Shown one piece after another: positions 1 through 7,916 of a stretch of DNA of 41,327 nucleotides. How positions within the stretch are numbered: the first letter of the stretch is position 1; each line of letters starts with the position of its first letter. Position numbers and translations under genes: made by a program. Origin of the DNA: Candidatus Brocadiaceae bacterium (GTDB lineage: Bacteria; Planctomycetota; Brocadiia; SM23-32); NCBI GenBank assembly GCA_003551565.1, contig PUMZ01000378.1:1-41327 (forward strand), in the 5' to 3' direction. Below the pieces are notes generated by a model. That model was not told the origin of the DNA. It did not search any database and saw nothing but the letters and a program-made list of their open reading frames with translations.

Positions 1-129
1 ACGGTCCGGCACGGCAAACAATACAGCCTGATGGTGGATGGAGAACTGCAACAGGAACCCTTGATCGCCGTACCGCCTGCGGGGCTGGAAAAGCGTCAGG
101 TGGCCATCGAGGTGACCGTGCCACGCTGA
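1..129 (+). CDS. C-terminal end of an unidentified protein (partial)
   Basis: An open frame enters from the left edge and stops with TGA at 127-129, leaving 42 residues that end VTVPR. The residues alternate hydrophobic and polar like beta strands (for example QYSLMVDGEL and KRQVAIEVTV), which would suit the last strands of a beta-sandwich domain. The stop lies 28 bp before the GH2 start on the same strand, so the two genes are probably co-transcribed. A carbohydrate-active or carbohydrate-binding protein would fit the context, but I do not recognise the family from this tail. Confidence 0.55.
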   Translation, partial: TVRHGKQYSLMVDGELQQEPLIAVPPAGLEKRQVAIEVTVPR

Positions 130-157
130 GGGAACCGTCCATTACAAGGAGAAAACA

Positions 158-2980
158 ATGAATACGCCGAGAGAAAACGTGTGTCTGAACGGAACGTGGC
201 AACTGGCTTTCGATCCCGCCAATCAGGGCAAAGATCAGGAGTGGTACAATTCGTTCCCCGACTCCGAACCCATCGAAGTGCCGGGGGTGTGGGAAATGGT
301 ACGGCCCGGTTACGACGGTGTCGGCTGGTACCGGACATCGTTCCCGGGCAATCCCGAATGGCGGGAACGCATGGTGCGTCTGAAGTTCGGAGCGGTCTTT
401 TACTTCTGCGAGTGCTGGCTCAACGGACAATACCTGGGCAGCCATGAAGGCGGATTCAGCCCGTTCGAGTTCGACATCTCCGACACCATCAGTGAAGGCG
501 GGAACGAGCTCGTGGTCCGGGTCATCAATCCGCCCATCAATCATGAGATCGAGGGATTCCGCGCCGGAGCGCCCCTGAACAAGAGCGATCTTCCCGTGGG
601 GAAAGCGGCCTGGTATTACAACTTCGGCGGGGTCTGGCAGGATGTGGCCATCGTCGTAAGCGATCCGGTAACCGTCATGGATATTTTCGTCTCTCCCCTG
701 CCCGACGAAAAACGCGCCGAGGTAACGGTTACCGTGCGCAACAAGGGCACGGCATGCGGGGGGCGGGCGAGTTGCAAGGTGGTGCCCGCCGCGGACGACG
801 GCCAGGTGGCCGCCGCAAAAGAACAGAGCGTGGAGTTCAAAGAAGGGGATCTCGATCTTCATTTCAGCATGGAGCTGGACGGATTCACAAGCTGGTCTCC
901 GGAGAACCCGTTCCTGTACTTTGCCGAGGTGTCCGTGGAGCGCGATGGCTCGGTGCTGGACACCGCCAGGGCGCGTTTCGGCATGCGCGAGTTTACAATC
1001 CATAACGACAAGTTTTTGCTCAATGGCAAGCCGATCATTCTCAAGGGAATGTTGCAGCAGGGCATGTATCCCCGGACGCTGATATTCCCCGAAAGCCGCG
1101 AGATGCTGGAGAAGGAACTGAGGCTGCTGAAAGACAACGGTTTCAACTTTATCCGCGCCCACCTTCGGCCATCCACGCCCGATTACCTCGACATGTGCGA
1201 TGAGCTGGGCATTTTGGTGGAAGGGGAGCCGGCCATCGGCTGGATCTACAATTCCCCCGAGATCGAACGCCGCTGTTGCAACGAGGTGGAGGGGATGATA
1301 CAGCGCGACCGCAACCATCCCTCGGTCGTTTTCTGGTGCCTTATGAACGAGGCCTACCACTTCGGCAGTTTCACCATGGAAGAGATCAAGGCGCTCACCG
1401 GCCGCATCGCGCGGCGGGCGCGCGAGCTGGATTCCACCCGCTTGCTTCTGGATACCTCCGGCGGGGCCGGCGGGAAAGGGGACTCCTCGGGCGGCACCTA
1501 CATACTGCTGCCGAATTCCAGCGATACGGCCGAAATCGGGGACTCCCACGCATACTGTTCCCTCCCTGTCGACCAGGCCGCCCTGGAGGATTATCGAAAG
1601 ATGGGGCGCGAGGGCGTACTCCTGTTCGTCAGCGAATACGGCGCGCCGCTTCTGCCCCCCGATTTCCACCGGGTGCTGGAAGGCTACCGTCCCGCCGAAC
1701 GCGAGCTGGGCCTGGAGGATTACCGGCTGCATAAAGATTTCTTCGAGTCCCTCCAATCCCGCTTCCGGCAGGCCGGGCTCAGTTCCAGCCTTGGATCGGT
1801 CGAGACGATGATCGAGCAGCTCAACGGGCTGAGGGCCGAAGATATCCGGCTTGTCACCGCGACCATGCGGGTCAACACCGTCCTGGCCGGACTGACCTTC
1901 TGCCAGCTGGCCGACGCCTCCGGCGAGCTGTTCGGCGCCACCGATGTCTGGCGCAATCCCAAGCCCGTATTTCAGGCTCTGGTGGACGCCTGCCGCACCC
2001 CGCTGCTGGTGCCCAGCCTGCCGGAACGCGTGCTGGACAAAGGTTCCGAAGCCTCCGTGGATCTTTCCCTCGTGAGCGAGGATAAACTCGGAACGCAGAT
2101 CAGCTATCAGGTTGAGCTCGACGGCGAGAACGTGCAGGCCGGCGAAGTACCCCCTGCCAACCCGGTGCAGCAGGTGGGCAAGACGGCGCTGCCCGGCGAT
2201 CTGCCGGTCGGGAGGCACTGTCTGGAAACCGTTGTCCGGCGCAACGGCGACGAAGTTTCCCGCCATCCGCTGTATTTCTCGGTGGTGGAGGGTGCTCCAC
2301 TGAATGCTTCCCGTGTGGGCGTCAAAGACCCGGCCGGTTCCATCGCGGAAATGCTGGAACCCATGGGAGCCGAAACCGTAAAGTTCACCAACGAATACCG
2401 CGACAAGGACATCCCGGTCCTGCTGGATTTGCGCCACAAGCTGCCTGGCGCCCAGTTGATGCTGGAGGAGTTCGGCCAGCTCAAAAAGGTCGCCCAGGTC
2501 GGCGGTTGTGCGGTGCTTTTTGAACCGAATGTTACGGCTCTGTATGATTTCCTGTTCCCATCGATCCTGCGCCGCGAGCCGACAATGCGCACCATTCCCT
2601 ATGTCAAGCGCCATCCGGTCTTTTCGGCCCTGCCCTCGGACTGCGTGCTGGGCCACGAGTACGCCGAGATCGCCCCACAACAGTTTGATTCGTCCGAAGA
2701 CGTCGTTGCGGCTGGGGGAACCGTGATCAGCGGGTGTTTCACGATGAATATGTGGACCCGTCCCGCCGCCTCCGGCTGGGGCGCCGCCCTCTATACCGTG
2801 CCGCTTGGCAGGGGCGAGATCGTGGTCTGCCAGTACAGGCTGCTGGATAAGCCCGGAGACAGCGCAGCCCGGGCGATGTTCGCGGACCTGATCAACTACG
2901 CCGCCTCGCGCATACGCCCCGGCGGTCACGAGAAACTGCTCTCGCGCTGTATTGATCCGCTGGATGAATCCGAACTTTGA
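158..2980 (+). CDS. Glycoside hydrolase family 2 enzyme (beta-galactosidase/beta-glucuronidase type)
   Basis: A 940-residue GH2 enzyme that should hydrolyse a terminal beta-linked sugar with retention of configuration. The order is the usual one: an N-terminal sugar-binding beta-sandwich (opening LNGTWQLAFDP, with GVGWYRTSF near residue 55), an immunoglobulin-like domain ending in FGMREFTIHND, then a TIM barrel (FLLNGKPIILKGM, RDRNHPSVVFWCLMNEAYHF). Residue E398 in the MNEA motif is the expected acid/base and E493 in the VSEYGAPLLPP motif the expected nucleophile. About 300 further residues form C-terminal beta-rich domains. No signal peptide is visible, so it is probably cytoplasmic and would act on imported oligosaccharides. 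An AAGGAG ribosome site precedes ATG 158. The sugar specificity cannot be read from the sequence; the kinase and SIS genes downstream suggest its product is phosphorylated next. Confidence 0.9.
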   Translation: MNTPRENVCLNGTWQLAFDPANQGKDQEWYNSFPDSEPIEVPGVWEMVRPGYDGVGWYRTSFPGNPEWRERMVRLKFGAVFYFCECWLNGQYLGSHEGGFSPFEFDISDTISEGGNELVVRVINPPINHEIEGFRAGAPLNKSDLPVGKAAWYYNFGGVWQDVAIVVSDPVTVMDIFVSPLPDEKRAEVTVTVRNKGTACGGRASCKVVPAADDGQVAAAKEQSVEFKEGDLDLHFSMELDGFTSWSPENPFLYFAEVSVERDGSVLDTARARFGMREFTIHNDKFLLNGKPIILKGMLQQGMYPRTLIFPESREMLEKELRLLKDNGFNFIRAHLRPSTPDYLDMCDELGILVEGEPAIGWIYNSPEIERRCCNEVEGMIQRDRNHPSVVFWCLMNEAYHFGSFTMEEIKALTGRIARRARELDSTRLLLDTSGGAGGKGDSSGGTYILLPNSSDTAEIGDSHAYCSLPVDQAALEDYRKMGREGVLLFVSEYGAPLLPPDFHRVLEGYRPAERELGLEDYRLHKDFFESLQSRFRQAGLSSSLGSVETMIEQLNGLRAEDIRLVTATMRVNTVLAGLTFCQLADASGELFGATDVWRNPKPVFQALVDACRTPLLVPSLPERVLDKGSEASVDLSLVSEDKLGTQISYQVELDGENVQAGEVPPANPVQQVGKTALPGDLPVGRHCLETVVRRNGDEVSRHPLYFSVVEGAPLNASRVGVKDPAGSIAEMLEPMGAETVKFTNEYRDKDIPVLLDLRHKLPGAQLMLEEFGQLKKVAQVGGCAVLFEPNVTALYDFLFPSILRREPTMRTIPYVKRHPVFSALPSDCVLGHEYAEIAPQQFDSSEDVVAAGGTVISGCFTMNMWTRPAASGWGAALYTVPLGRGEIVVCQYRLLDKPGDSAARAMFADLINYAASRIRPGGHEKLLSRCIDPLDESEL

Positions 2981-3052
2981 CGGCAAACAAGTCCTCAGGC
3001 ATGAAAAGCTTGGCGGGAAAACCTGAACTCAAACGTCTGGACGGAGGCCCCT

Positions 3053-4075
3053 GTGCATCGGTGCAGGCATAAAAAGATAACCCTCCCGACCATTTCTTCC
3101 ATGAAGCATTTACTGGGGGTTGATCCGGGCGGGACGAAGTGCGCCGCATTGCTGGTAGCGCCGGACGGGACCGCATTGAAATGGCACAGTTTTATGAAGA
3201 AAAGACTGACCGGCCGGCACTTATCGGCCATATTGTCCGCCAGCAAAGAGGTGCTTGCGGGCCATAGCGGCGAGATGCTATGTGCGGCCATGGGCACCAG
3301 ATCGTTCTTTAAACCGGAAGCCAGGCAGGCGTTCGGCCCGGATATCGAGTTCCTTCCGGTGCCGGTGCATGAGTATGAATCGGCCACGGCACTGGCCGAT
3401 GAAAAGCACGGGATCATACAGGTGGCCGGGACGGGTGCGTCCCTCCATTTGCTTGCCGAGGACGGACAGCGTGTGACCATGGACGGGGCGGGACCGCTCG
3501 TGGGAGATTTCGGCAGCGGCTTCTGGATCGGGCTCAACGCGCTGCGTGCCATGGCGCGCGGGCGCATGCACAGGCGCCATGCCACTTCGCTGTGCGAAGC
3601 GATCCCCTCCATCTTTTCACGCCATGAACTGGGAAGAATCCGTGTTTTAAAGATCGATGCGAATGACCGCATGACGGTCGCGGCCCTTGCCGAGGTCGTG
3701 GATGCGGAAGCGGAAGGGGGAGACAGGGTGAGCCGCGAGATACTGCACCGGGCCGCAGATGAACTCGCCGAAACTCTTTTCGAGCTGCTGGACAATGAGA
3801 ACATGCTGGAGGCAAAGCTCCCGTACATAGGAATCGGCAGCGTGGTCTGCAAATCCTCCATTGTATGGCATCAACTTGTCGAAAATATCAGGACTTTCGC
3901 ACCGAATCTGCGGTTCGTTCGGCTCTCGCAATGGCCCGCGGTGGTCGGCGTGGCACTGGCCGGAGCGCAGAAGGTGCTGAGCGAAACCGATTACCGGGCA
4001 TACAGGTTGCGTCTGTTGGCTTCGTTTTCAAAACTTCATGTGGGAGATGCAAATGATACCAGTAAAATATCTTAA
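3053..4075 (+). CDS. BadF/BadG/BcrA/BcrD-type ATPase, probable N-acetylglucosamine-like sugar kinase
   Basis: A 340-residue protein of the actin-fold ATPase family that includes N-acetylglucosamine kinases and 2-hydroxyacyl-CoA dehydratase activators. The phosphate-1 loop is GVDPGGTKC, the central motif is VAGTGASLHL, and the family block GPLVGDFGSGFWIG follows. There is no iron-sulfur cysteine pattern of the dehydratase activators, so sugar phosphorylation is the better call. A GTG at 3053 has a GGAGG site 5 nt upstream. The in-frame ATG at 3101 (MKHLLGVDPGG) gives the usual family N-terminus but has no visible ribosome site, so the start is uncertain between these two. The 3' end overlaps the first SIS gene by 23 bp, indicating translational coupling. 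The likely role is phosphorylating the sugar released by the upstream GH2 enzyme (inference). Confidence 0.8.
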   Translation: MHRCRHKKITLPTISSMKHLLGVDPGGTKCAALLVAPDGTALKWHSFMKKRLTGRHLSAILSASKEVLAGHSGEMLCAAMGTRSFFKPEARQAFGPDIEFLPVPVHEYESATALADEKHGIIQVAGTGASLHLLAEDGQRVTMDGAGPLVGDFGSGFWIGLNALRAMARGRMHRRHATSLCEAIPSIFSRHELGRIRVLKIDANDRMTVAALAEVVDAEAEGGDRVSREILHRAADELAETLFELLDNENMLEAKLPYIGIGSVVCKSSIVWHQLVENIRTFAPNLRFVRLSQWPAVVGVALAGAQKVLSETDYRAYRLRLLASFSKLHVGDANDTSKIS

Positions 4076-4787
4076 CAAGGTGAGAGGGATCCTGGAACAC
4101 CTCGAAACAACGCAATTGGAGGCCGTTGACGCGGCCGCCGACTTCATCGTGAATGCATGGGATTGCGGCGGTGTGATTTATTGCCATAAATTCGGCCACG
4201 GCATCGAAGGCGATTCCCGCAGTCGCGCGGGAGGGCTGGTATCCGTAAAGAGTTTTGACTGTCTGCTTCGCATCCGGGACGCCGTTCCCGAATGTCTGGA
4301 AAAAAAACGGCACGACCCCGAGCGCGATCTGAAGGAAATTCGGGCCGCCATTTCCCTGAGCAAACTCAGGGAAAACGATGTCCTGTTCCTCTCTTCGGTC
4401 TCGGGACGGAACCGGGGAAAAGTTGAGATGGCGCTGGCGTGCAGGGACAAAGGGGTCCGGACGGTCTCCTTTTCCTCGCTGGCCTATTCTTCACGGGTGG
4501 AATCAGAGCATCCTTCGGGCAAGAAACTCTGCGAGGTCAGCGACGTCAACATCGATATCGGGGCGCCATACGGCGATGCCGCCGTGGACATTCCCGGAAT
4601 CGAAGTGAAGGTTATGCCCGTATCCGGCGTTTCGATGGCTTGCAGCGCCTGGATGATATGGGGAAGGGCCATGGAAAAAGCGGCAGCCGACGGGAAACCG
4701 CCGAGCGTTCTGATCAGCCATAACAGTGAAGGAGGCCCGGAATACAACGAAAAAAGCAAGAAAATCTATGAAAAGAGGGGGTATTGA
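4053..4787 (+). CDS. SIS-domain sugar-phosphate-binding protein (first of tandem pair)
   Basis: A 244-residue single SIS-domain protein, the fold used by phosphosugar isomerases, MurNAc-6-phosphate etherases and deaminases. Visible features are a first strand/loop GGVIYCHKFGHGI, the phosphate-binding FLSSVSGRNRGKVEMAL loop, the second strand VRTVSFSSLAYSSRV, and the motifs HPSGKKL and GAPYGDAAV that it shares with the next gene. ATG 4053 has GGGAG 6 nt upstream and is preferred over ATG 4038. It overlaps the kinase and precedes the second SIS gene almost without gap (stop 4787, next ATG 4789). The loop that in the neighbour reads FGASHSFMMAEE is changed here to CHKFGHGIEGD, so the two copies may have different substrates or form one heteromeric enzyme. 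The reaction is unknown. Confidence 0.82.
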   Translation: MIPVKYLNKVRGILEHLETTQLEAVDAAADFIVNAWDCGGVIYCHKFGHGIEGDSRSRAGGLVSVKSFDCLLRIRDAVPECLEKKRHDPERDLKEIRAAISLSKLRENDVLFLSSVSGRNRGKVEMALACRDKGVRTVSFSSLAYSSRVESEHPSGKKLCEVSDVNIDIGAPYGDAAVDIPGIEVKVMPVSGVSMACSAWMIWGRAMEKAAADGKPPSVLISHNSEGGPEYNEKSKKIYEKRGY

Positions 4788-4788
4788 A

Positions 4789-5526
4789 ATGTCGGCATCG
4801 CGTTATTTCTCCAGGGCAATAGAGGCAATAGAACAGGTCGCCGAGGACCAGGCCGACACTATCAGGGAGGCGGCCGCTCTCATGACTTCGGCAATCCAGA
4901 ACGACTGCGGGCTGTTTGCCTTCGGCGCCTCGCACTCGTTCATGATGGCAGAGGAAATGGTTTACAGGACCGGCGGACTGATGCTGATCAACCCGATCTA
5001 TCCCCATGGTATGAACCTTGGGGTGCGACCCCTTACCATGACATCCAAAATCGAACGGCTGACCGGACTCGGGGTCGAGTTGCTCGAAGGAGCGGGGGCC
5101 GTCGAAGACGACGTATTGCTCCTTTTTTCCACTTCGGGCAGGAACGCAGTCGCCATCGATATGGCCATCCACGCCGGCGAAAAAGGACTCAAAACCGTGG
5201 GCGTCACATCCCTGGCTTATACGGGCGCGGTCAGCAGCCGTCATCCGTCGGGCAAGAAACTTGCCGATATCTGTGATGTGGTTATCGACAACGGGGCGCC
5301 ATACGGCGATGCCGCCGTTGCAATCGACGGGTTCGACGGCAAGGTCGGCCCCCTCTCCTCGGTCACCGGCTGCGCGATTGTGAATGCGATCGTTTCCGAA
5401 ACGGTGAAGATGCTGGTCGATAACGGCGTGGTCCCCCCGGTTTTTGTCAGCGCGAATGTTGACGGGGGCGACGAACATAATGAACAACTTCTGGAAAACA
5501 ACGCGCACCGCATCCGGTATCTCTGA
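4789..5526 (+). CDS. SIS-domain sugar-phosphate-binding protein (second of tandem pair)
   Basis: A 245-residue SIS-domain protein, nearly the same length as the preceding one and paralogous to it. It resembles the UPF0309 type of uncharacterised sugar isomerase-domain protein. Motifs: LFAFGASHSFMMAEEM, then a LLFSTSGRNAVAIDMAI phosphate-binding loop, VGVTSLAYTG, HPSGKKLADICDVVID and GAPYGDAAV. ATG 4789 follows a purine-rich AGAGGGGG site. Stop-to-start spacing with the first SIS gene is 1 nt, so both are surely co-transcribed. In families with a known role, SIS proteins beside amino-sugar kinases isomerise, deaminate or de-etherify the phosphorylated sugar; the same is inferred here, but neither substrate nor chemistry is shown. 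Confidence 0.83.
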   Translation: MSASRYFSRAIEAIEQVAEDQADTIREAAALMTSAIQNDCGLFAFGASHSFMMAEEMVYRTGGLMLINPIYPHGMNLGVRPLTMTSKIERLTGLGVELLEGAGAVEDDVLLLFSTSGRNAVAIDMAIHAGEKGLKTVGVTSLAYTGAVSSRHPSGKKLADICDVVIDNGAPYGDAAVAIDGFDGKVGPLSSVTGCAIVNAIVSETVKMLVDNGVVPPVFVSANVDGGDEHNEQLLENNAHRIRYL

Positions 5527-5559
5527 AAATGCCGGGCAACAGAAAAGAAGGGATTCTAT

Positions 5560-6774
5560 TTGATCGCCGGAAAACGAAAAATGGGTGACAACGAGTTGCT
5601 TTTTCCGATGGAGGAAACCGGCCCCGACCAGGTGGGAATGTGCCCGGAGCGGATGAAACGGGTCGGGAGGGTTGTAGCAGGAATGGTCGACCGCAACGAG
5701 GTTGCAGGGATGGTGGTTGCCGCTGTACGTCGCGGACGGCTCCTTTTTTTTGAAAGCTTCGGAATGCTGGATGCTGAGAAGGACATCCCCATGCGCAAGG
5801 ACGCGATCTTCCGCATCTATTCCATGACCAAACCGATCACGGCCGTTGCCACCCTGATGCTTTATGAAGAATGCGCCTTCTTTCTGGATGAACCGGTCAG
5901 CGCCTTCCTGCCCGAGTTCGCGAACCTCAAGGTGCGGGAAACGGCGCCGGACGGCACGGAGACTCTTGTCCCGCCCCAGCGGCCGGTGACCATCCACGAC
6001 CTGCTGACCCACACCGGGGGCTTGTCCTACGCAGCGGTGCATGAAGCGGAGGAAAAGGGCATCGATCTCGAACATTTCCCGGCCGAATTCTGCACCCATC
6101 CCCTGGATTTCCAGCCCGGCGCACGATGGCAATACAGCGCATCGAACGACGTGCTGGGCGCGCTGGTCCAGAAAGTGTCCGACCGTCCGTTCGACGAGTT
6201 TCTCCGCACGCGCATATTCGATCCGCTGGGTATGTCCGATACGGATTTCCGGGTGCCGGAGGAAAAACACAGCCGGCTGGCACGGATCTACCGGCTGGGC
6301 GAGGACGGACGGATCGTTCCGCTTGAAAAAGAAGACCGCCCCTACTGCGGCAATCCCGTCTTCCTCTCGGGCGGATCCGGACTGGTATCGACGGCCTGCG
6401 ATTATCTCCGGTTTGCCCGCATGCTGCTCCGGCGCGGGGAACTGGAAGGAACGCGTATTCTGAGCCCTAAAACCATCGACCTCATGGCGCAGGATCATCT
6501 TCCGCCCGGCAGCGGGTGCATCGAACCGTTCAAGATCGGCTACGGGCTCGGGGTTTCGGTGGTCCGCAGCCTGGCCGAAAAACAGGGTATCGCCTCGGTG
6601 GGAGAGTTCGGGTGGGGCGGAGCGGCGGGCACGGAATTCCGGGTCGACCCGCGGGAAAATATGGCCGCTGTCTTCATGTTGCAGTTGAAAAGTGCGGTCT
6701 CGGCCAGAACGGGCCGTGAGATCCGGCCGGCCAAAAGGGTTAAAAATGCCATCTACCAGGCGATCATCGAGTAA
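5560..6774 (+). CDS. Beta-lactamase-fold serine hydrolase (class C/EstB-like esterase)
   Basis: A 404-residue serine hydrolase of the class C beta-lactamase/penicillin-binding fold. The nucleophile motif S-x-x-K is SMTK at residues 88-91 and the tyrosine motif is YSAS from Y192. A C-terminal GWGGAAGTEF segment occupies the place of the KTG-like motif. In this subgroup the members are usually esterases rather than antibiotic-resistance enzymes. A TTG start at 5560 is preferred because AGAAGGG lies 8 nt upstream; an ATG at 5581 is the alternative. No signal peptide is visible, so it is probably cytoplasmic. It follows the twin SIS genes by 33 bp and probably belongs to the same operon, where it could remove acyl groups from the imported sugar (inference). 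Confidence 0.85.
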   Translation: MIAGKRKMGDNELLFPMEETGPDQVGMCPERMKRVGRVVAGMVDRNEVAGMVVAAVRRGRLLFFESFGMLDAEKDIPMRKDAIFRIYSMTKPITAVATLMLYEECAFFLDEPVSAFLPEFANLKVRETAPDGTETLVPPQRPVTIHDLLTHTGGLSYAAVHEAEEKGIDLEHFPAEFCTHPLDFQPGARWQYSASNDVLGALVQKVSDRPFDEFLRTRIFDPLGMSDTDFRVPEEKHSRLARIYRLGEDGRIVPLEKEDRPYCGNPVFLSGGSGLVSTACDYLRFARMLLRRGELEGTRILSPKTIDLMAQDHLPPGSGCIEPFKIGYGLGVSVVRSLAEKQGIASVGEFGWGGAAGTEFRVDPRENMAAVFMLQLKSAVSARTGREIRPAKRVKNAIYQAIIE

Positions 6775-6841
6775 CTATCGGCTTCCGCTGCGCCGGCGGC
6801 GCCATTGAACGTTTTTGTGAACCATTATCCGTTGCCATATC

Positions 6842-7321
6842 ATGGGTATGAAAAAGAAAATAATCGTTGCTTCCATGTGCCTGTTCATCGGCGCACTGAG
6901 TGCCATGCCCCTTTTCATGATCCTCACCGCCGTCGATGTCAGGTTTGTCGGTATGCCCTCCCATGGGGCAAGGGGAACGTCGCAGGCCATTCAAATCGTC
7001 CTCGGTCATTCTCTGATACTGTTTTTAGCCCTTGCATGGCTGGGTTTTCTCATTTATATCGCCGCCACATCATACAGGAAAATGGCAGAGGGCGGACTGT
7101 TCCGGTATTTTGCCCTGATCGCCGCGATCACGTTTTACCTTTTCCCTTTGACCGTCCTGATGTATCACGTTCTCTTCCCGCAACCATTTATGGTTTACCG
7201 TTACGTGCTGCCCGTTGCGCCGGTGAGAATCGACTGGCTTCTGGGGGGCGGCGGACTCCTTGCCGGGAGCATTTTGTTGTGTCTTTACCGGATTGTACCG
7301 GCAGGTAGGGGAAAACTCTGA
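6842..7321 (+). CDS. Small membrane protein of unknown function, four predicted helices
   Basis: A 159-residue hydrophobic protein. Four membrane segments can be seen by eye: about residues 5-27 (IIVASMCLFIGAL), 51-75 (LGHSLILFLALAWLGFLIYI), 87-111 (FALIAAITFYLFPLTVLMY) and 133-151. A basic MKKK stretch at the N-terminus suggests a cytoplasmic start. I do not recognise the family. There is no clear ribosome-binding site before ATG 6842, and the second methionine (6848) is an equally good start. It lies 67 bp after the esterase on the same strand. Confidence 0.55.
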   Translation: MGMKKKIIVASMCLFIGALSAMPLFMILTAVDVRFVGMPSHGARGTSQAIQIVLGHSLILFLALAWLGFLIYIAATSYRKMAEGGLFRYFALIAAITFYLFPLTVLMYHVLFPQPFMVYRYVLPVAPVRIDWLLGGGGLLAGSILLCLYRIVPAGRGKL

Positions 7322-7383
7322 CCCCGGGATTTATTGAGTGGAATCTGTGGTTTTGAATCCGCTATTGTTCAGGAATGTTTCCC

Positions 7384-7884
7384 ATGGACCGCAGAGAACG
7401 GCTGAAAAGATGCTATGCCTGTGAAGAGACGGACAGGCCCGGCGTTTACAGCGGAACGCTTTTTCCGCTCGGCGATCCGGGATACGACAGGCCGCTCATG
7501 GACATGGTTCACAATGCCGGGGGATACGTGCACGTACACTGCCACGGTTCCGTAAAAAAGGTGCTGCGCCATTTCCTGGAAATGGACGTGGACGTCCTTC
7601 ATCCGTTCGAAGCGCCGCCCATGGGAGACATAACCCCTTCTGAAGCGAAGGAACGCATACGGGGCAGGATGTGTTTCGAGGGCAACATCCCGATACATCT
7701 CATGTGCGAGGCTGATCCGGATGACATACGAAGGATGACGGAAAAGTTGATCGAGGAGGTCTTCGACGACTGCAGGGGGTTGATCGTCAGCCCCACCGCT
7801 TCGCCGTATATTCGCGGGAGGGGGGAAGAATGCTTTCCCCGCTTCAAGGCCATGATCGACGCCGTACTGTCCGTCAATGGATAA
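7384..7884 (+). pseudogene. Internally deleted uroporphyrinogen-decarboxylase-like (URO-D/MtaA family) gene
   Basis: The 166-residue product has an N-terminus like full-length URO-D-like proteins (MDRRERLKRCYACEETDRP, then FPLGDPGYDRP). It then runs straight into the last third of the fold: GGYVHVHCHG with its metal-site H-x-C-H pattern (C53), HPFEAPPMGDI, and the final helix FPRFKAMIDAVL. Family members are normally about 330-400 residues, so roughly 200 residues from the middle of the barrel are missing while the frame is kept. It is probably a non-functional deletion remnant, though a translated mini-protein is possible. ATG 7384 has AGGA 9 nt upstream; ATG 7375 is the alternative. It precedes the FAD oxidoreductase by 32 bp. 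Confidence 0.65.
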
Positions 7885-7916
7885 AGGCTTTTTTTCAAGA
7901 TCAGGGGAGAAATTGT

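Noticed and set aside
4714-6498. A 594-codon open frame on the minus strand
   Set aside because: It lies opposite the SIS and esterase genes, which have strong family motifs; its sequence shows no domain and it mirrors their codons.
5560-6774. Antibiotic-resistance beta-lactamase
   Set aside because: The S-x-x-K and tyrosine motifs fit the esterase side of the family, there is no signal peptide and the context is sugar catabolism.
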